Positions 1-6,112 of a stretch of 9,097 nucleotides of DNA are shown piece after piece. The stretch spans positions 1 to 9,097 of the forward strand of contig CAZNYC010000152.1 of NCBI GenBank assembly GCA_964577175.1, in the 5' to 3' direction. This stretch comes from BS750m-G62 sp964577175. Its GTDB lineage: Bacteria; Planctomycetota; Phycisphaerae; FEN-1346. Both the position numbers and the translations under genes were made by a program. The first letter of the stretch is position 1; every line of letters starts with the position of its first letter. The notes beneath the pieces are model-generated. The model worked only from the letters and a program-made list of their open reading frames with translations, was not told where the DNA came from and did not search any database.

Positions 1-1529
1 TCGCGGAGTTCCCATCGGACGAACGGCCAGAAATCGTTCGTGCCGAGGTACGCCTCGGTCATCTCGGCGAAGAACTCCTTGTGGTTCGTGAGGGCGTAGT
101 GGCGGGCCTTGCGATGGCGGCGGCGCAGGACCGACTCGTACTGCTTGCTCTTCACCGCTCGCTTGTACGCCTTGACGATGGGGCCGTAATCCCAGCCGAG
201 CACCTGGTCGTGGTAGGCGTGCGAGAGTTCGTGGAGGACGGCGAACGGCTGCTCGCGCGGCCGGATGGCGTCGAGGAAATGGTCCACGCTCGGAATGTGG
301 ACGGCCTTCGCCATGGCGGGGTCATACCCGTGCTCGCGCAGCCAGCCGACGTCCGGATGGTACTGCATGTTGCCCAGGGCATGGTCGGCGTCGAAGTAGA
401 TCGCGACGCGCCGCAGGTGGGCGAGGCGGTCGGCGGGGACGATGCGCGCGATCTCGAACAGTTTGTTGCCGAGCACCCGCAGGGCCCGCTTGCCGATGTC
501 GGCGTGCTCGCCGGCGAGGAGTTGTGTGTCGACATGGACGGTCCAGCCCTCGATGGTGCGCGTCTCGTGCTCGATGCCGGGCGGACGGGCGTTCGTGTCC
601 TTGAGGCGGCTTCGGGCCTTGGCCCGGATCTCGGCCTGGATCTTCCCCGCGCCCGGCGGGAACGCGAACGTCGGCGCCTTGGCCGGATCGTAGCCGGCCA
701 GGTGCCCGGTAAGGCGCGTCCCGGGCTTTGTGTAGACGAGTTCGGTGTCGCCGAAGACCTCTTCGCAGAGTGTCGCAAGGGCCGGGTCGTACTTGCGGAG
801 TTCCTTGCGGGTATTGACGTGGTTGTGGTCGTGGTCCGGCTCGCGATTGTTGCTGAACCAGGACTGGACGCCCTCGGCCCAATACTCACGGTGATTCGTG
901 GAAGCGTACGTGCCGGCCCACAGGCCGCGCCTCAGCGCCTTCTGCCACGTGGCCTTGAGACGGTCGTCGAAGGTCGGGTCCACGTTCACGAGGCCGCGCA
1001 GGTGCATGTTGTGGGCGAACTCGTGGATCAGGATGCACTCGGTGGCGTACGGGTCCTCCGGATAGGCCAGGAGGTTCTCTTCGCCGCACGAGCAGACGGG
1101 GTCGGTCTCCGACCCCCCCAGGCCGCGGGCCCGCACGTTCCACCAGTCTTGGGGCTCGAGGTGGGCGTGTTCCGGCACGTCGGCCGTGTACTCGTCGTGG
1201 GCCATGACGACGACGCGGGAGCCGCTCTCCACCATCGCCTTGCGTACGTCGGGGCGCCTGGCGAGCATCATGTGGATGAGGTAGGCGGCCTCCTTGAGGG
1301 CGTAGTCGCTGACCTTCTCGGAACCCACGACGGGGTAGCCGCCCGCGCTGACGTACTTCGTGTAGACGTCCGGCAGGTCGAGCGAGGCCGGCGGGGCGGT
1401 GACCTTGAAGGCGTCGGGGGCTGACGGTGTGTCGGCGGCCTCCGCGCCGGCGGCGGCCGCGGCAAGGCACAGGCCGAGCAGGGGGGCGGTGGCGGCCGCG
1501 AGCATCGCCCGGAATAACCGTCGGGTCAT
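1..1529 (-). CDS. Secreted double-domain HEXXH zinc metallopeptidase (C-terminus cut by window edge)
   Basis: The frame is open from ATG at 1529 to the left edge (509 full codons, no stop), so a caller that requires a stop misses it. A GGAG seven bases before the ATG supports the start. The N-terminus (MTRRLFRAM, then a Leu/Ala-rich stretch to about residue 31) looks like a Sec signal peptide; Cys21 lacks a good lipobox. Two zincin-like modules follow. The first has HEFAH at 169-173 and TNHREYWAE at 211-219; the second has HELSH at 433-437 and TNHKEFFAE at 481-489. A Glu downstream of HEXXH fits the third zinc ligand of gluzincin-type peptidases, so both sites look intact. The text after the first TNH motif (a KELRKYDP segment) resembles the WELR at the cut end, so perhaps only 15-40 residues are missing. 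The predicted role is extracytoplasmic zinc-dependent proteolysis; the substrate is unknown. The gene is monocistronic by its own promoter. I could not assign a named peptidase family. Confidence 0.85.
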   Translation of the reverse strand, partial: MTRRLFRAMLAAATAPLLGLCLAAAAAGAEAADTPSAPDAFKVTAPPASLDLPDVYTKYVSAGGYPVVGSEKVSDYALKEAAYLIHMMLARRPDVRKAMVESGSRVVVMAHDEYTADVPEHAHLEPQDWWNVRARGLGGSETDPVCSCGEENLLAYPEDPYATECILIHEFAHNMHLRGLVNVDPTFDDRLKATWQKALRRGLWAGTYASTNHREYWAEGVQSWFSNNREPDHDHNHVNTRKELRKYDPALATLCEEVFGDTELVYTKPGTRLTGHLAGYDPAKAPTFAFPPGAGKIQAEIRAKARSRLKDTNARPPGIEHETRTIEGWTVHVDTQLLAGEHADIGKRALRVLGNKLFEIARIVPADRLAHLRRVAIYFDADHALGNMQYHPDVGWLREHGYDPAMAKAVHIPSVDHFLDAIRPREQPFAVLHELSHAYHDQVLGWDYGPIVKAYKRAVKSKQYESVLRRRHRKARHYALTNHKEFFAEMTEAYLGTNDFWPFVRWELR

Positions 1530-1570
1530 GCGAGGTCTCCGCTTGGAAGGCAGGCGTCCGTGGGCAGATT

Positions 1571-1599
1571 ACTGTACGCCGGGGAGGGCGGCGGGTCAA
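1571..1599 (-). promoter_or_regulatory. Sigma70-like promoter of the metallopeptidase gene
   Basis: Read on the minus strand, TTGACC (1599-1594) and TACAGT (1576-1571) are separated by exactly 17 bp. The -35 box matches TTGACA at 5 of 6 positions and the -10 box matches TATAAT at 4 of 6. Transcription would start near 1563, giving a leader of about 34 bases that contains the GGAG Shine-Dalgarno sequence. The arrangement is nearly the same as that of the mgtE promoter, which strengthens both calls. No experimental support. Confidence 0.5.
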
Positions 1600-1615
1600 C
1601 GGACCACACGGCCTC

Positions 1616-1665
1616 TTTTAGCCGCGACCCGAAGGGGAGCGCTCCCCTTCGGGTCGCGGCTAAAA
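1616..1665. repeat. 50-bp perfect palindrome (25-bp arms, no spacer)
   Basis: The arms begin with TTTTAGCCGCGACCCG and meet at an AGC/GCT centre; every one of the 25 pairs matches. It sits between the stop of the Gfo/Idh gene (1705) and the metallopeptidase promoter (1571-1599). On either strand the stem is preceded by T and followed by TAAAA, so it lacks the downstream U-tract of an ordinary intrinsic terminator. It could still end or pause transcription of the Gfo/Idh message, form a cruciform, or be one copy of a dispersed REP-like intergenic repeat, which I favour. It occurs once in this window. Confidence 0.85.
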
Positions 1666-1704
1666 CGTGCCGACGAGGAATGCCGACCCTGGGAGGCGCC
1701 GTCC

Positions 1705-3093
1705 TCACCCCCTCAGGTTCGCAATCGTCCACGGCGGCCGCATCGCGCGGTCGAGCATCTTGGCCGCCTCGTCGTCGCCGACGATCTTCTCGGCCTTCGA
1801 GTCCCACTCAATGGCCCGGCCGGTGCGGATGCAGATGTCCGACAGGTGGCTGATCGTGTCGCTGCGGATCGCCGATTCCAGCGGGTTGATCGTCGCCTTG
1901 CGGGTCTTCATGCAGTCGAGCAGGTTTCGCCCCTGGTTCGTGCTCTCGTAGACGCGGATGTCGGAATCCTTCAGGTCGATCTTGTAAGCGTTCGTCGGCT
2001 TGCCGCCGAGGTTCATGTAGCACCCGCCGCGGTCCACGCTGACCCAGCCCTCCGTGCCGTAGAACGTGGTGCCGTGGCTCCGCCAGGGCCGCTTGACCAT
2101 CTGCTTGACGACCGGCTCGGCCACGCGGTGACCCATGAACCGCATGGGGATGCCACTGGCATACGTGCACGTCACGTCCCAGGATTCGATGGAATCCCAC
2201 AGGCTGCCCTCGGGGGGAATCTTGCCGGTGCCCTCGTACCTGACGGGGCCCGTGTCGTCGGTGTCCAGCCCCCACTGGGCGATGTCGAGCGGGTGGGCGC
2301 CCCATCCCGCGATGAACCCGAGCGCGTAATCATAGATGTGATACGCCCCGAAGCACGTGCACCGGTCCACCGTGTAGGGCTTCTTCGGGGCGGGGCCGAG
2401 CCACGTGTCGTAGTCGAGGTCGGCGGGCACGTCGGCCGGCTCGGTGGAGCCGTACGGCTTGACGTGGGCCGAGTTGAACTGGCTCGACATGTCCGGGCAC
2501 CACGCCTCGATGCGCTCGACCTCGCCGATGTACCCGTTGCGGACGAGGTTGACGGCCCTTCGGAAGCCCCCGCCGCTCCGCTGCTGCGTGCCGTACTGGA
2601 AGAGGACGTTGTGTTTCTTGCACAGGTCCCGCAGTTTCCACGCCCAGGCCATCGCCACGCCGAGCGGTTTCTCGACGTACATGTCCTTGCCCGCGACGGC
2701 GGCCGCGCACGCGATGGGCACGTGCCAGTGGTCGGGCGTCGAGACGACGATGCCGTCCACGTCCTTCCGCGCGAGGACCTCGCGGAAGTCCGCCTGCGGC
2801 TTGCACACCTCGGAGCCGTACTTCTTGTTGACCTTGGCGGCAAAGGCCTCGCGGCGGCTCTTGCGGACGTCGCATGCCGCGAGGTACCGGACGTCGTCGA
2901 ACTGGACGAAGTAGTGCCAGTTGTTGGACGAGCCGCGTCCGCCGACGCCGATGCCGGCCATGTGGATGCGGTTGCTCGGGGCGCCGGCGCCGCGGGCGCT
3001 CTCGCGGACGACCATGGGCGCGGCCATGGCGGCGGCCGCGGTACCGGCCAGGAACGCGCGGCGGGTCAGTCTCGTGTGCGTGTGTCGGCTCAT
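1705..3093 (-). CDS. Tat-exported Gfo/Idh/MocA family oxidoreductase
   Basis: A 462-residue protein, normal length for planctomycete secreted members of this NAD(P)-dependent family. ATG at 3093 follows a perfect AAGGAGG; the same frame is open for hundreds of codons further upstream, but that stretch reads as Arg/Gly/Pro-rich noise. LTRRAFLAG at 9-17 plus an Ala-rich stretch to about 29 is a Tat signal, so the protein is probably folded with cofactor before export. The Rossmann domain begins at about 43, with GIGVGGRG (47-54), D75 ending the second strand, TPDHWH (119-124) and the family's EKP (141-143; K142 is the usual catalytic lysine). The C-terminal domain has GAHPLDIAQW (265-274) with the conserved His267. 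Members oxidise or reduce hydroxyls of sugars, inositols or glycosides; the substrate cannot be read from sequence. The upstream DUF6807 gene is on the same strand 206 bp away and is a likely functional partner. Confidence 0.93.
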   Translation of the reverse strand: MSRHTHTRLTRRAFLAGTAAAAMAAPMVVRESARGAGAPSNRIHMAGIGVGGRGSSNNWHYFVQFDDVRYLAACDVRKSRREAFAAKVNKKYGSEVCKPQADFREVLARKDVDGIVVSTPDHWHVPIACAAAVAGKDMYVEKPLGVAMAWAWKLRDLCKKHNVLFQYGTQQRSGGGFRRAVNLVRNGYIGEVERIEAWCPDMSSQFNSAHVKPYGSTEPADVPADLDYDTWLGPAPKKPYTVDRCTCFGAYHIYDYALGFIAGWGAHPLDIAQWGLDTDDTGPVRYEGTGKIPPEGSLWDSIESWDVTCTYASGIPMRFMGHRVAEPVVKQMVKRPWRSHGTTFYGTEGWVSVDRGGCYMNLGGKPTNAYKIDLKDSDIRVYESTNQGRNLLDCMKTRKATINPLESAIRSDTISHLSDICIRTGRAIEWDSKAEKIVGDDEAAKMLDRAMRPPWTIANLRG

Positions 3094-3098
3094 CGTTT

Positions 3099-3105
3099 CC
3101 TCCTT
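3099..3105 (-). promoter_or_regulatory. Strong Shine-Dalgarno site fixing the Gfo/Idh start
   Basis: On the minus strand AAGGAGG lies five bases before ATG 3093. It is the best ribosome-binding site in the window and decides the start against a frame that stays open for 391 codons upstream. Confidence 0.8.
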
Positions 3106-3153
3106 ATGGGAAGGCCAAGTGGTTACCGGCACGTGTTCTCTGGGCCCGGAGGA

Positions 3154-3181
3154 GCGCGGCGGGTCTCCGCACCCGCCGCGC
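3154..3181. repeat. GC-rich perfect hairpin between the DUF6807 and Gfo/Idh genes
   Basis: An 11-bp perfect stem (GCGCGGCGGGT / ACCCGCCGCGC) encloses a six-base loop. It is the main structure in the 206-bp gap 3094-3299, which otherwise shows no clear promoter or gene. No T-run follows on either strand, so it is not a canonical intrinsic terminator. It could attenuate read-through or stabilise a processed mRNA end. Confidence 0.6.
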
Positions 3182-3299
3182 CGACCACGTGTACATCGCG
3201 CGGTGGGTACGGAGCCCCACCCCGCTCGGCGCGTGGTCACCCGTGCCGCGCGGCCATGCCCCAGGCACTCTCTCCTTCGAACCCGCCGCCCTCCGGCCG

Positions 3300-4301
3300 C
3301 TACCGCGCGAAACGCTGGAACTCCGTCTTCAGCCTCGCCGCGTCCCATCGGCCGGGATGGACCAGGATGCGGTACCGCAGCGTCATCGATTCGCCCGCTT
3401 TCAGCGTGTGGGGCTTGTAGCAGAGGACCGCCGGGCTGAAGTACATCATCGGCTTGCCCACGATGACGTACCACGGCGTGGGGTGATTCAGGTTCTCGGG
3501 ATGGTCGAGAATGGCAATGCCGGCCGGCTTGCCGCCGATAACCCCCGCGTAATCCATCGCCGTGTGCTTGCCGCGATACTTGTCGCCCTTCAGTTCGAGG
3601 GGCCCGTCGCTGCTGACGGCGCGGGGTTCCTGGAGGTCCTTGGCCAGGCGGACCGAGAGGCCGGCGTACCCGCCCCAGTCCTTGCCCCCGGGTTCGCCGG
3701 GGATGGGCGTGCGGTCCAGGACCACGTCCTGCTCCATGGCCGTGAACGTGCTGGTCCAGTCGACGTGGTAGACGCCGGCGGCCTCGGGGACGGACGTCTC
3801 CATCACGCGTTTCTCGACCATGACGGTGTCGGTCTCGTCGCCCGCGGGGCGGTAGGTCAGGTGGAGTTCGATGCGGGCCGCGCCGCCGCGAGGCACGGCG
3901 CGCGGGGACGGCCACGAGGTTACGCCGGGGGACGTGCCCGTCTTCTCGTCCAGTTCCCAGTAGTTGACCTTGTTGACGAACTTCCACGCGAACCAGAGGG
4001 CGTGGTGCCAGGCATGGTCCGGCGGGCTGTCCCAGGTCAGCGTCCGCCCGTCGACGGTGGCCAGGGGATGGAAGTGAGGCAAGTGGAGAGACTTGTCGAA
4101 ATTGAATTGCCAGACGACCCCCGCCGGGCCCTTCAGTGCGACGGACTTCGTCCGCACCAGCCACAGCCGGTACCCGTCCGGCGGCTTGCCCTCGGCCGCC
4201 CACGCCGCGGCGGGGAGGACGGCCGGGAGGAGGAAGACGGCGGCGAGCGCCACCCACCGCCCGCATCCGCCGTGCCGGCAGATCGTTGCGCGTCCGGTCA
4301 T
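3300..4301 (-). CDS. Secreted DUF6807 ('PmoA family') protein
   Basis: A 333-residue protein from ATG 4301, which has GGAGG seven bases upstream; an overlapping GTG at 4304 is the alternative start, with only four bases of spacing. A signal peptide is clear: a basic start, the hydrophobic stretch WVALAAVFLLPAVLPAAAWA, and probable cleavage before AEG near residue 37. The mature part has the DUF6807 hallmarks: PHFHPL at 75-80 followed by G-R-T-L-T, then DHAWHH at 95-100 and WFAWKFVNKVNYW at 103-115, and WGGYAGLSVR at 209-218. The many His residues look like a metal or ligand site, but no activity is established. The 'PmoA' label is historical; nothing here resembles membrane methane monooxygenase. 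Such proteins are frequent in planctomycetes and often lie next to Gfo/Idh/MocA oxidoreductases, as here, so a role in extracytoplasmic sugar processing is inferred. It starts 100 bp after mgtE with no promoter that I could recognise, so read-through from mgtE is possible. Confidence 0.88.
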   Translation of the reverse strand: MTGRATICRHGGCGRWVALAAVFLLPAVLPAAAWAAEGKPPDGYRLWLVRTKSVALKGPAGVVWQFNFDKSLHLPHFHPLATVDGRTLTWDSPPDHAWHHALWFAWKFVNKVNYWELDEKTGTSPGVTSWPSPRAVPRGGAARIELHLTYRPAGDETDTVMVEKRVMETSVPEAAGVYHVDWTSTFTAMEQDVVLDRTPIPGEPGGKDWGGYAGLSVRLAKDLQEPRAVSSDGPLELKGDKYRGKHTAMDYAGVIGGKPAGIAILDHPENLNHPTPWYVIVGKPMMYFSPAVLCYKPHTLKAGESMTLRYRILVHPGRWDAARLKTEFQRFAR

Positions 4302-4401
4302 CACGGTTCCTCCCTGGTTGAGGTACGTGCGAGGTTCTCGTCGCGGCCGCCCCGGCGACCCGCCGCGCCGAAGGCGCCCCGGCGGTTTGCCCCGGTCCGG
4401 C

Positions 4402-5775
4402 TCAATGCCCGAAGAAGACGAGCATCCGGGCGCCCAGGCCCAGGTAGATGACTACGCCCATGATGTCGTTCACGGAGGTGACGAACGGCCCGCTTGCCAG
4501 GGCGGGGTCGATGCCGATGGCGTTGCACATCAGGGGAATCAGCGTGCCGCTGCATGCCGCCGTCACGATCCCGCAGAACATGCTGAACGCCACCACGAAC
4601 GCGAACCCGCTCTGGCCGTAGAAGAACACGTAGCCGACCGCGGCCGAAATCCCCGAGCAGACCAGCCCCACGAGCAGGGCCACCGCCACCTCGTGCCACA
4701 GGATTGCCCGCAGCGTGTAGGGGTGGATGTCCCCCGTCGCGAGGCCCCGCACCATCACCGTGGCGGACTGGAGACTGACGCTTCCCGCCATGGCGATCAT
4801 CACCGGCACGAACAGCAGCAGCGTGTGCTTGGCCCCGGGGTCGAACCCCAGCCATCGCGTCACCTGCCCAACGAAGAATCCGAAGAGGAGGGTCGAGAGG
4901 ACCCACGGCAGCCGCAGCAGCGCCCGTTTCCAGACCGGTTCGTGCAGCGGGTCGGTCGCGCCGGTGCCGGCCAGGCGGTAGAGGTCCTCGGCGGCCTCCT
5001 CGTCGGCGGCGTCCATGACGTCGTCGAACGTGATGATGCCCTTGACGCGGTTCGTTTCGGGGCTGACGACGGGGACGGCCAGCAGGTCGTAGCGGCGGAC
5101 GATGTCGGCCACTTCCTCGCGGTCCATGTTCACGGGGACGGCGTGGACGTCGGTCTCCATGATGTCGCGGACGGACGCCTCGGCCGACGAGACGACCAGT
5201 TTGAAGAGCGGCACCTGGCCGATGAGGCGGCCGGCCTTGTCCGTGACGAAGAGGTAATGGCGATGGGTGGTCTCGCTGGCCCCGCGGGTCTGGGCGACGG
5301 CCTCGCGGACGGTGGCCTGGGCCGGCAGCGTGACGAACTCGGTCGTCATCAGGCCGCCGGCCGTCTCGGGCTCGTACTCGAGGAGTTCCTCGATGTCGCT
5401 GCGGTCCTCGAGCCCCGCCAGGGCCTGGGCGGCCTCGTCGGGCTCCATCTCGCCGATGACGTCGGCGGCCTCGTCGGGCTCCAGTTCCGCCAGGGCCTCG
5501 CGGAGGTCGTCCGGCCGGATGCGGTCGATCAGGTCCTCGCGGGTCTCGCGGTCCAATTCGACGAGGACGTCGGCGGCGGCGTCGCGCGAGAGCAGCGAGA
5601 ACAGCCGGACCTGCTCCTCCACGTTGAACGCGTCGAACAGGTCCGCCACGTCGCTGGGGTGCAGGTCCGCCAGCGCCCGCGCCAACGGGCCGCGCCGGCC
5701 CTGCAAGAGCAGGTCCCGCATCATGTCGACGTACGACTCGTCCAGCGTCGGTTTGGGCGGCGGTGTATCGGGCAC
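4402..5775 (-). CDS. mgtE: MgtE-type magnesium channel/transporter
   Basis: A 457-residue inner-membrane Mg2+ channel, usual length for the family. Domains in order: an acidic superhelical N domain (about 30-138, with two EPDEAA repeats near 99-116), two CBS domains (about 143-205 and 206-265) that close the pore when Mg2+ is high, a linker helix, then five membrane helices from about 285 to 455. PVMIAMAGSVSLQS followed by VMVRGLA (342-347) occupies the family signature, and SGPFVTSVND (428-437) carries the Asp (D437) corresponding to the pore Asp for Mg2+. The usual GGNxG core reads AGSVS, so its Asn is absent. I chose GTG 5775, which gives a normal N-terminus and a leader of about 68 bases. 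TTG 5838 would add 21 atypical residues and lies about five bases from the predicted transcription start. A Co2+/Zn2+ role is possible in some homologues. Confidence 0.93.
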   Translation of the reverse strand: MPDTPPPKPTLDESYVDMMRDLLLQGRRGPLARALADLHPSDVADLFDAFNVEEQVRLFSLLSRDAAADVLVELDRETREDLIDRIRPDDLREALAELEPDEAADVIGEMEPDEAAQALAGLEDRSDIEELLEYEPETAGGLMTTEFVTLPAQATVREAVAQTRGASETTHRHYLFVTDKAGRLIGQVPLFKLVVSSAEASVRDIMETDVHAVPVNMDREEVADIVRRYDLLAVPVVSPETNRVKGIITFDDVMDAADEEAAEDLYRLAGTGATDPLHEPVWKRALLRLPWVLSTLLFGFFVGQVTRWLGFDPGAKHTLLLFVPVMIAMAGSVSLQSATVMVRGLATGDIHPYTLRAILWHEVAVALLVGLVCSGISAAVGYVFFYGQSGFAFVVAFSMFCGIVTAACSGTLIPLMCNAIGIDPALASGPFVTSVNDIMGVVIYLGLGARMLVFFGH

Positions 5776-5849
5776 AGTGATCTCGGAAAGACGTGCAGCG
5801 GCTGGTCCGTCGGAAAACCGGCAGAACCGTCCAATCAACCTGAAATGCC

Positions 5850-5878
5850 AGTCTAGGTGGCCATGGGGCGGCGGTCAA
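5850..5878 (-). promoter_or_regulatory. Sigma70-like promoter of mgtE
   Basis: On the minus strand TTGACC (5878-5873) and TAGACT (5855-5850) are 17 bp apart: 5 of 6 and 4 of 6 matches to consensus. Predicted transcription start is near 5843. The bases around the -35 box (CGTTGACC followed by GCCGCCC) recur in the metallopeptidase promoter. The MITE lies 40 bp upstream of the -35 box. Confidence 0.55.
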
Positions 5879-5950
5879 CGAGAAAAGACGTGCGGCCGGG
5901 GAGGTCCGTCCGTACAATAAGAGCCTATCCGAATCACCCTCTGGCTTCGG

Positions 5951-5973
5951 CCGGCTGCGGCGACCGTAGCCGG
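5951..5973. repeat. MITE internal stem-loop A
   Basis: A ten-pair stem (CCGGCTGCGG with CCGTAGCCGG, one G-U pair in RNA) closed by a CGA triloop. First of three hairpins inside the MITE. Confidence 0.6.
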
Positions 5974-5989
5974 CGTCGGGCTGCATCGA

Positions 5990-6007
5990 CAACCCGGAGA
6001 CGGGTTG
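5990..6007. repeat. MITE internal stem-loop B
   Basis: A perfect seven-pair stem CAACCCG / CGGGTTG with a GAGA loop, a GNRA-type tetraloop when transcribed on the plus strand. Confidence 0.6.
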
Positions 6008-6041
6008 CCTGCTTCGCCCTCCTTGCCTGCGGCCGCCTCGC

Positions 6042-6056
6042 TCGGCCTCGGGCCGA
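6042..6056. repeat. MITE internal stem-loop C
   Basis: A six-pair perfect stem TCGGCC / GGCCGA with a three-base TCG loop, shortly before the right terminal inverted repeat. Confidence 0.5.
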
Positions 6057-6084
6057 CGAGGGGTTATTCGGATAGGCTCTAAGG

Positions 6085-6100
6085 CACGCGTGTACGCGTG
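6085..6100. promoter_or_regulatory. Small inverted repeat next to the zinc-ribbon gene's ribosome site
   Basis: CACGCG, four bases TGTA, then CGCGTG form a perfect six-pair dyad. Its last base is the first base of the Shine-Dalgarno run. It may be an operator or a leader hairpin that affects ribosome access; it may also be chance in GC-rich DNA. Confidence 0.3.
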
Positions 6101-6106
6101 GAGGAG
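6100..6106 (+). promoter_or_regulatory. Shine-Dalgarno site deciding the GTG start at 6113
   Basis: GGAGGAG lies six bases before GTG 6113. The alternative in-frame GTG at 6098 overlaps this site and would place it inside the coding region, so 6113 is preferred. Confidence 0.7.
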
Positions 6107-6112
6107 ACTGGC

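Larger units (their letters stand above)
5918..6082. mobile_element. MITE with IS5/IS1031-like ends and TAA target duplication
   Basis: A perfect 14-bp terminal inverted repeat (GAGCCTATCCGAAT at 5921-5934, its complement at 6066-6079) bounds a 159-bp element. The similarity continues imperfectly for about eight more bases (CACCCTC against AACCCCTC). TAA flanks it on both sides (5918-5920 and 6080-6082). Ends starting with GAG and a 3-bp TNA duplication are typical of the IS1031 group of IS5-family elements. There is no transposase frame, so it would depend on a transposase encoded elsewhere. Internal stem-loops are listed separately. Assignment to the IS group is by end pattern only. Confidence 0.75.
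5776..6112. other. Divergent intergenic region mgtE / zinc-ribbon gene
   Basis: This 337-bp region has no gene. From left to right it holds the mgtE leader, the mgtE promoter (5850-5878), about 40 bp without recognisable features, a 159-bp MITE (5921-6079), a small CACGCG/CGCGTG hairpin and the Shine-Dalgarno site of the plus-strand gene. Short open frames inside it are accidental and partly made of MITE sequence. I saw no M-box-like structure; the predicted mgtE leader of about 68 bases is too short for one. Confidence 0.8.

Noticed and set aside
81..3420. Long plus-strand frames of 447 and 673 codons
   Set aside because: Both are antisense shadows of the metallopeptidase and Gfo/Idh genes, which carry recognisable motifs, signal peptides and ribosome sites on the minus strand.
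3094..4266. In-frame upstream extension of the Gfo/Idh gene by 391 codons
   Set aside because: The extension is Arg/Gly/Pro-rich, overlaps the clear DUF6807 gene in another frame on the same strand, and lies upstream of an AAGGAGG-preceded ATG followed by a textbook Tat signal.
4340..4390. GC-rich imperfect stem between mgtE and the DUF6807 gene as a terminator
   Set aside because: The stem has a three-base bulge and no T-run in the direction of mgtE transcription, so it is no stronger than expected by chance at this GC.
5776..5838. TTG start that adds 21 residues to MgtE
   Set aside because: It would begin about five bases after the predicted transcription start, lacks a usable ribosome site, and encodes residues not typical of the family N-terminus.
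5857..6075. 72-codon plus-strand frame in the divergent region
   Set aside because: Most of it is MITE sequence with hairpins and it has no ribosome site.
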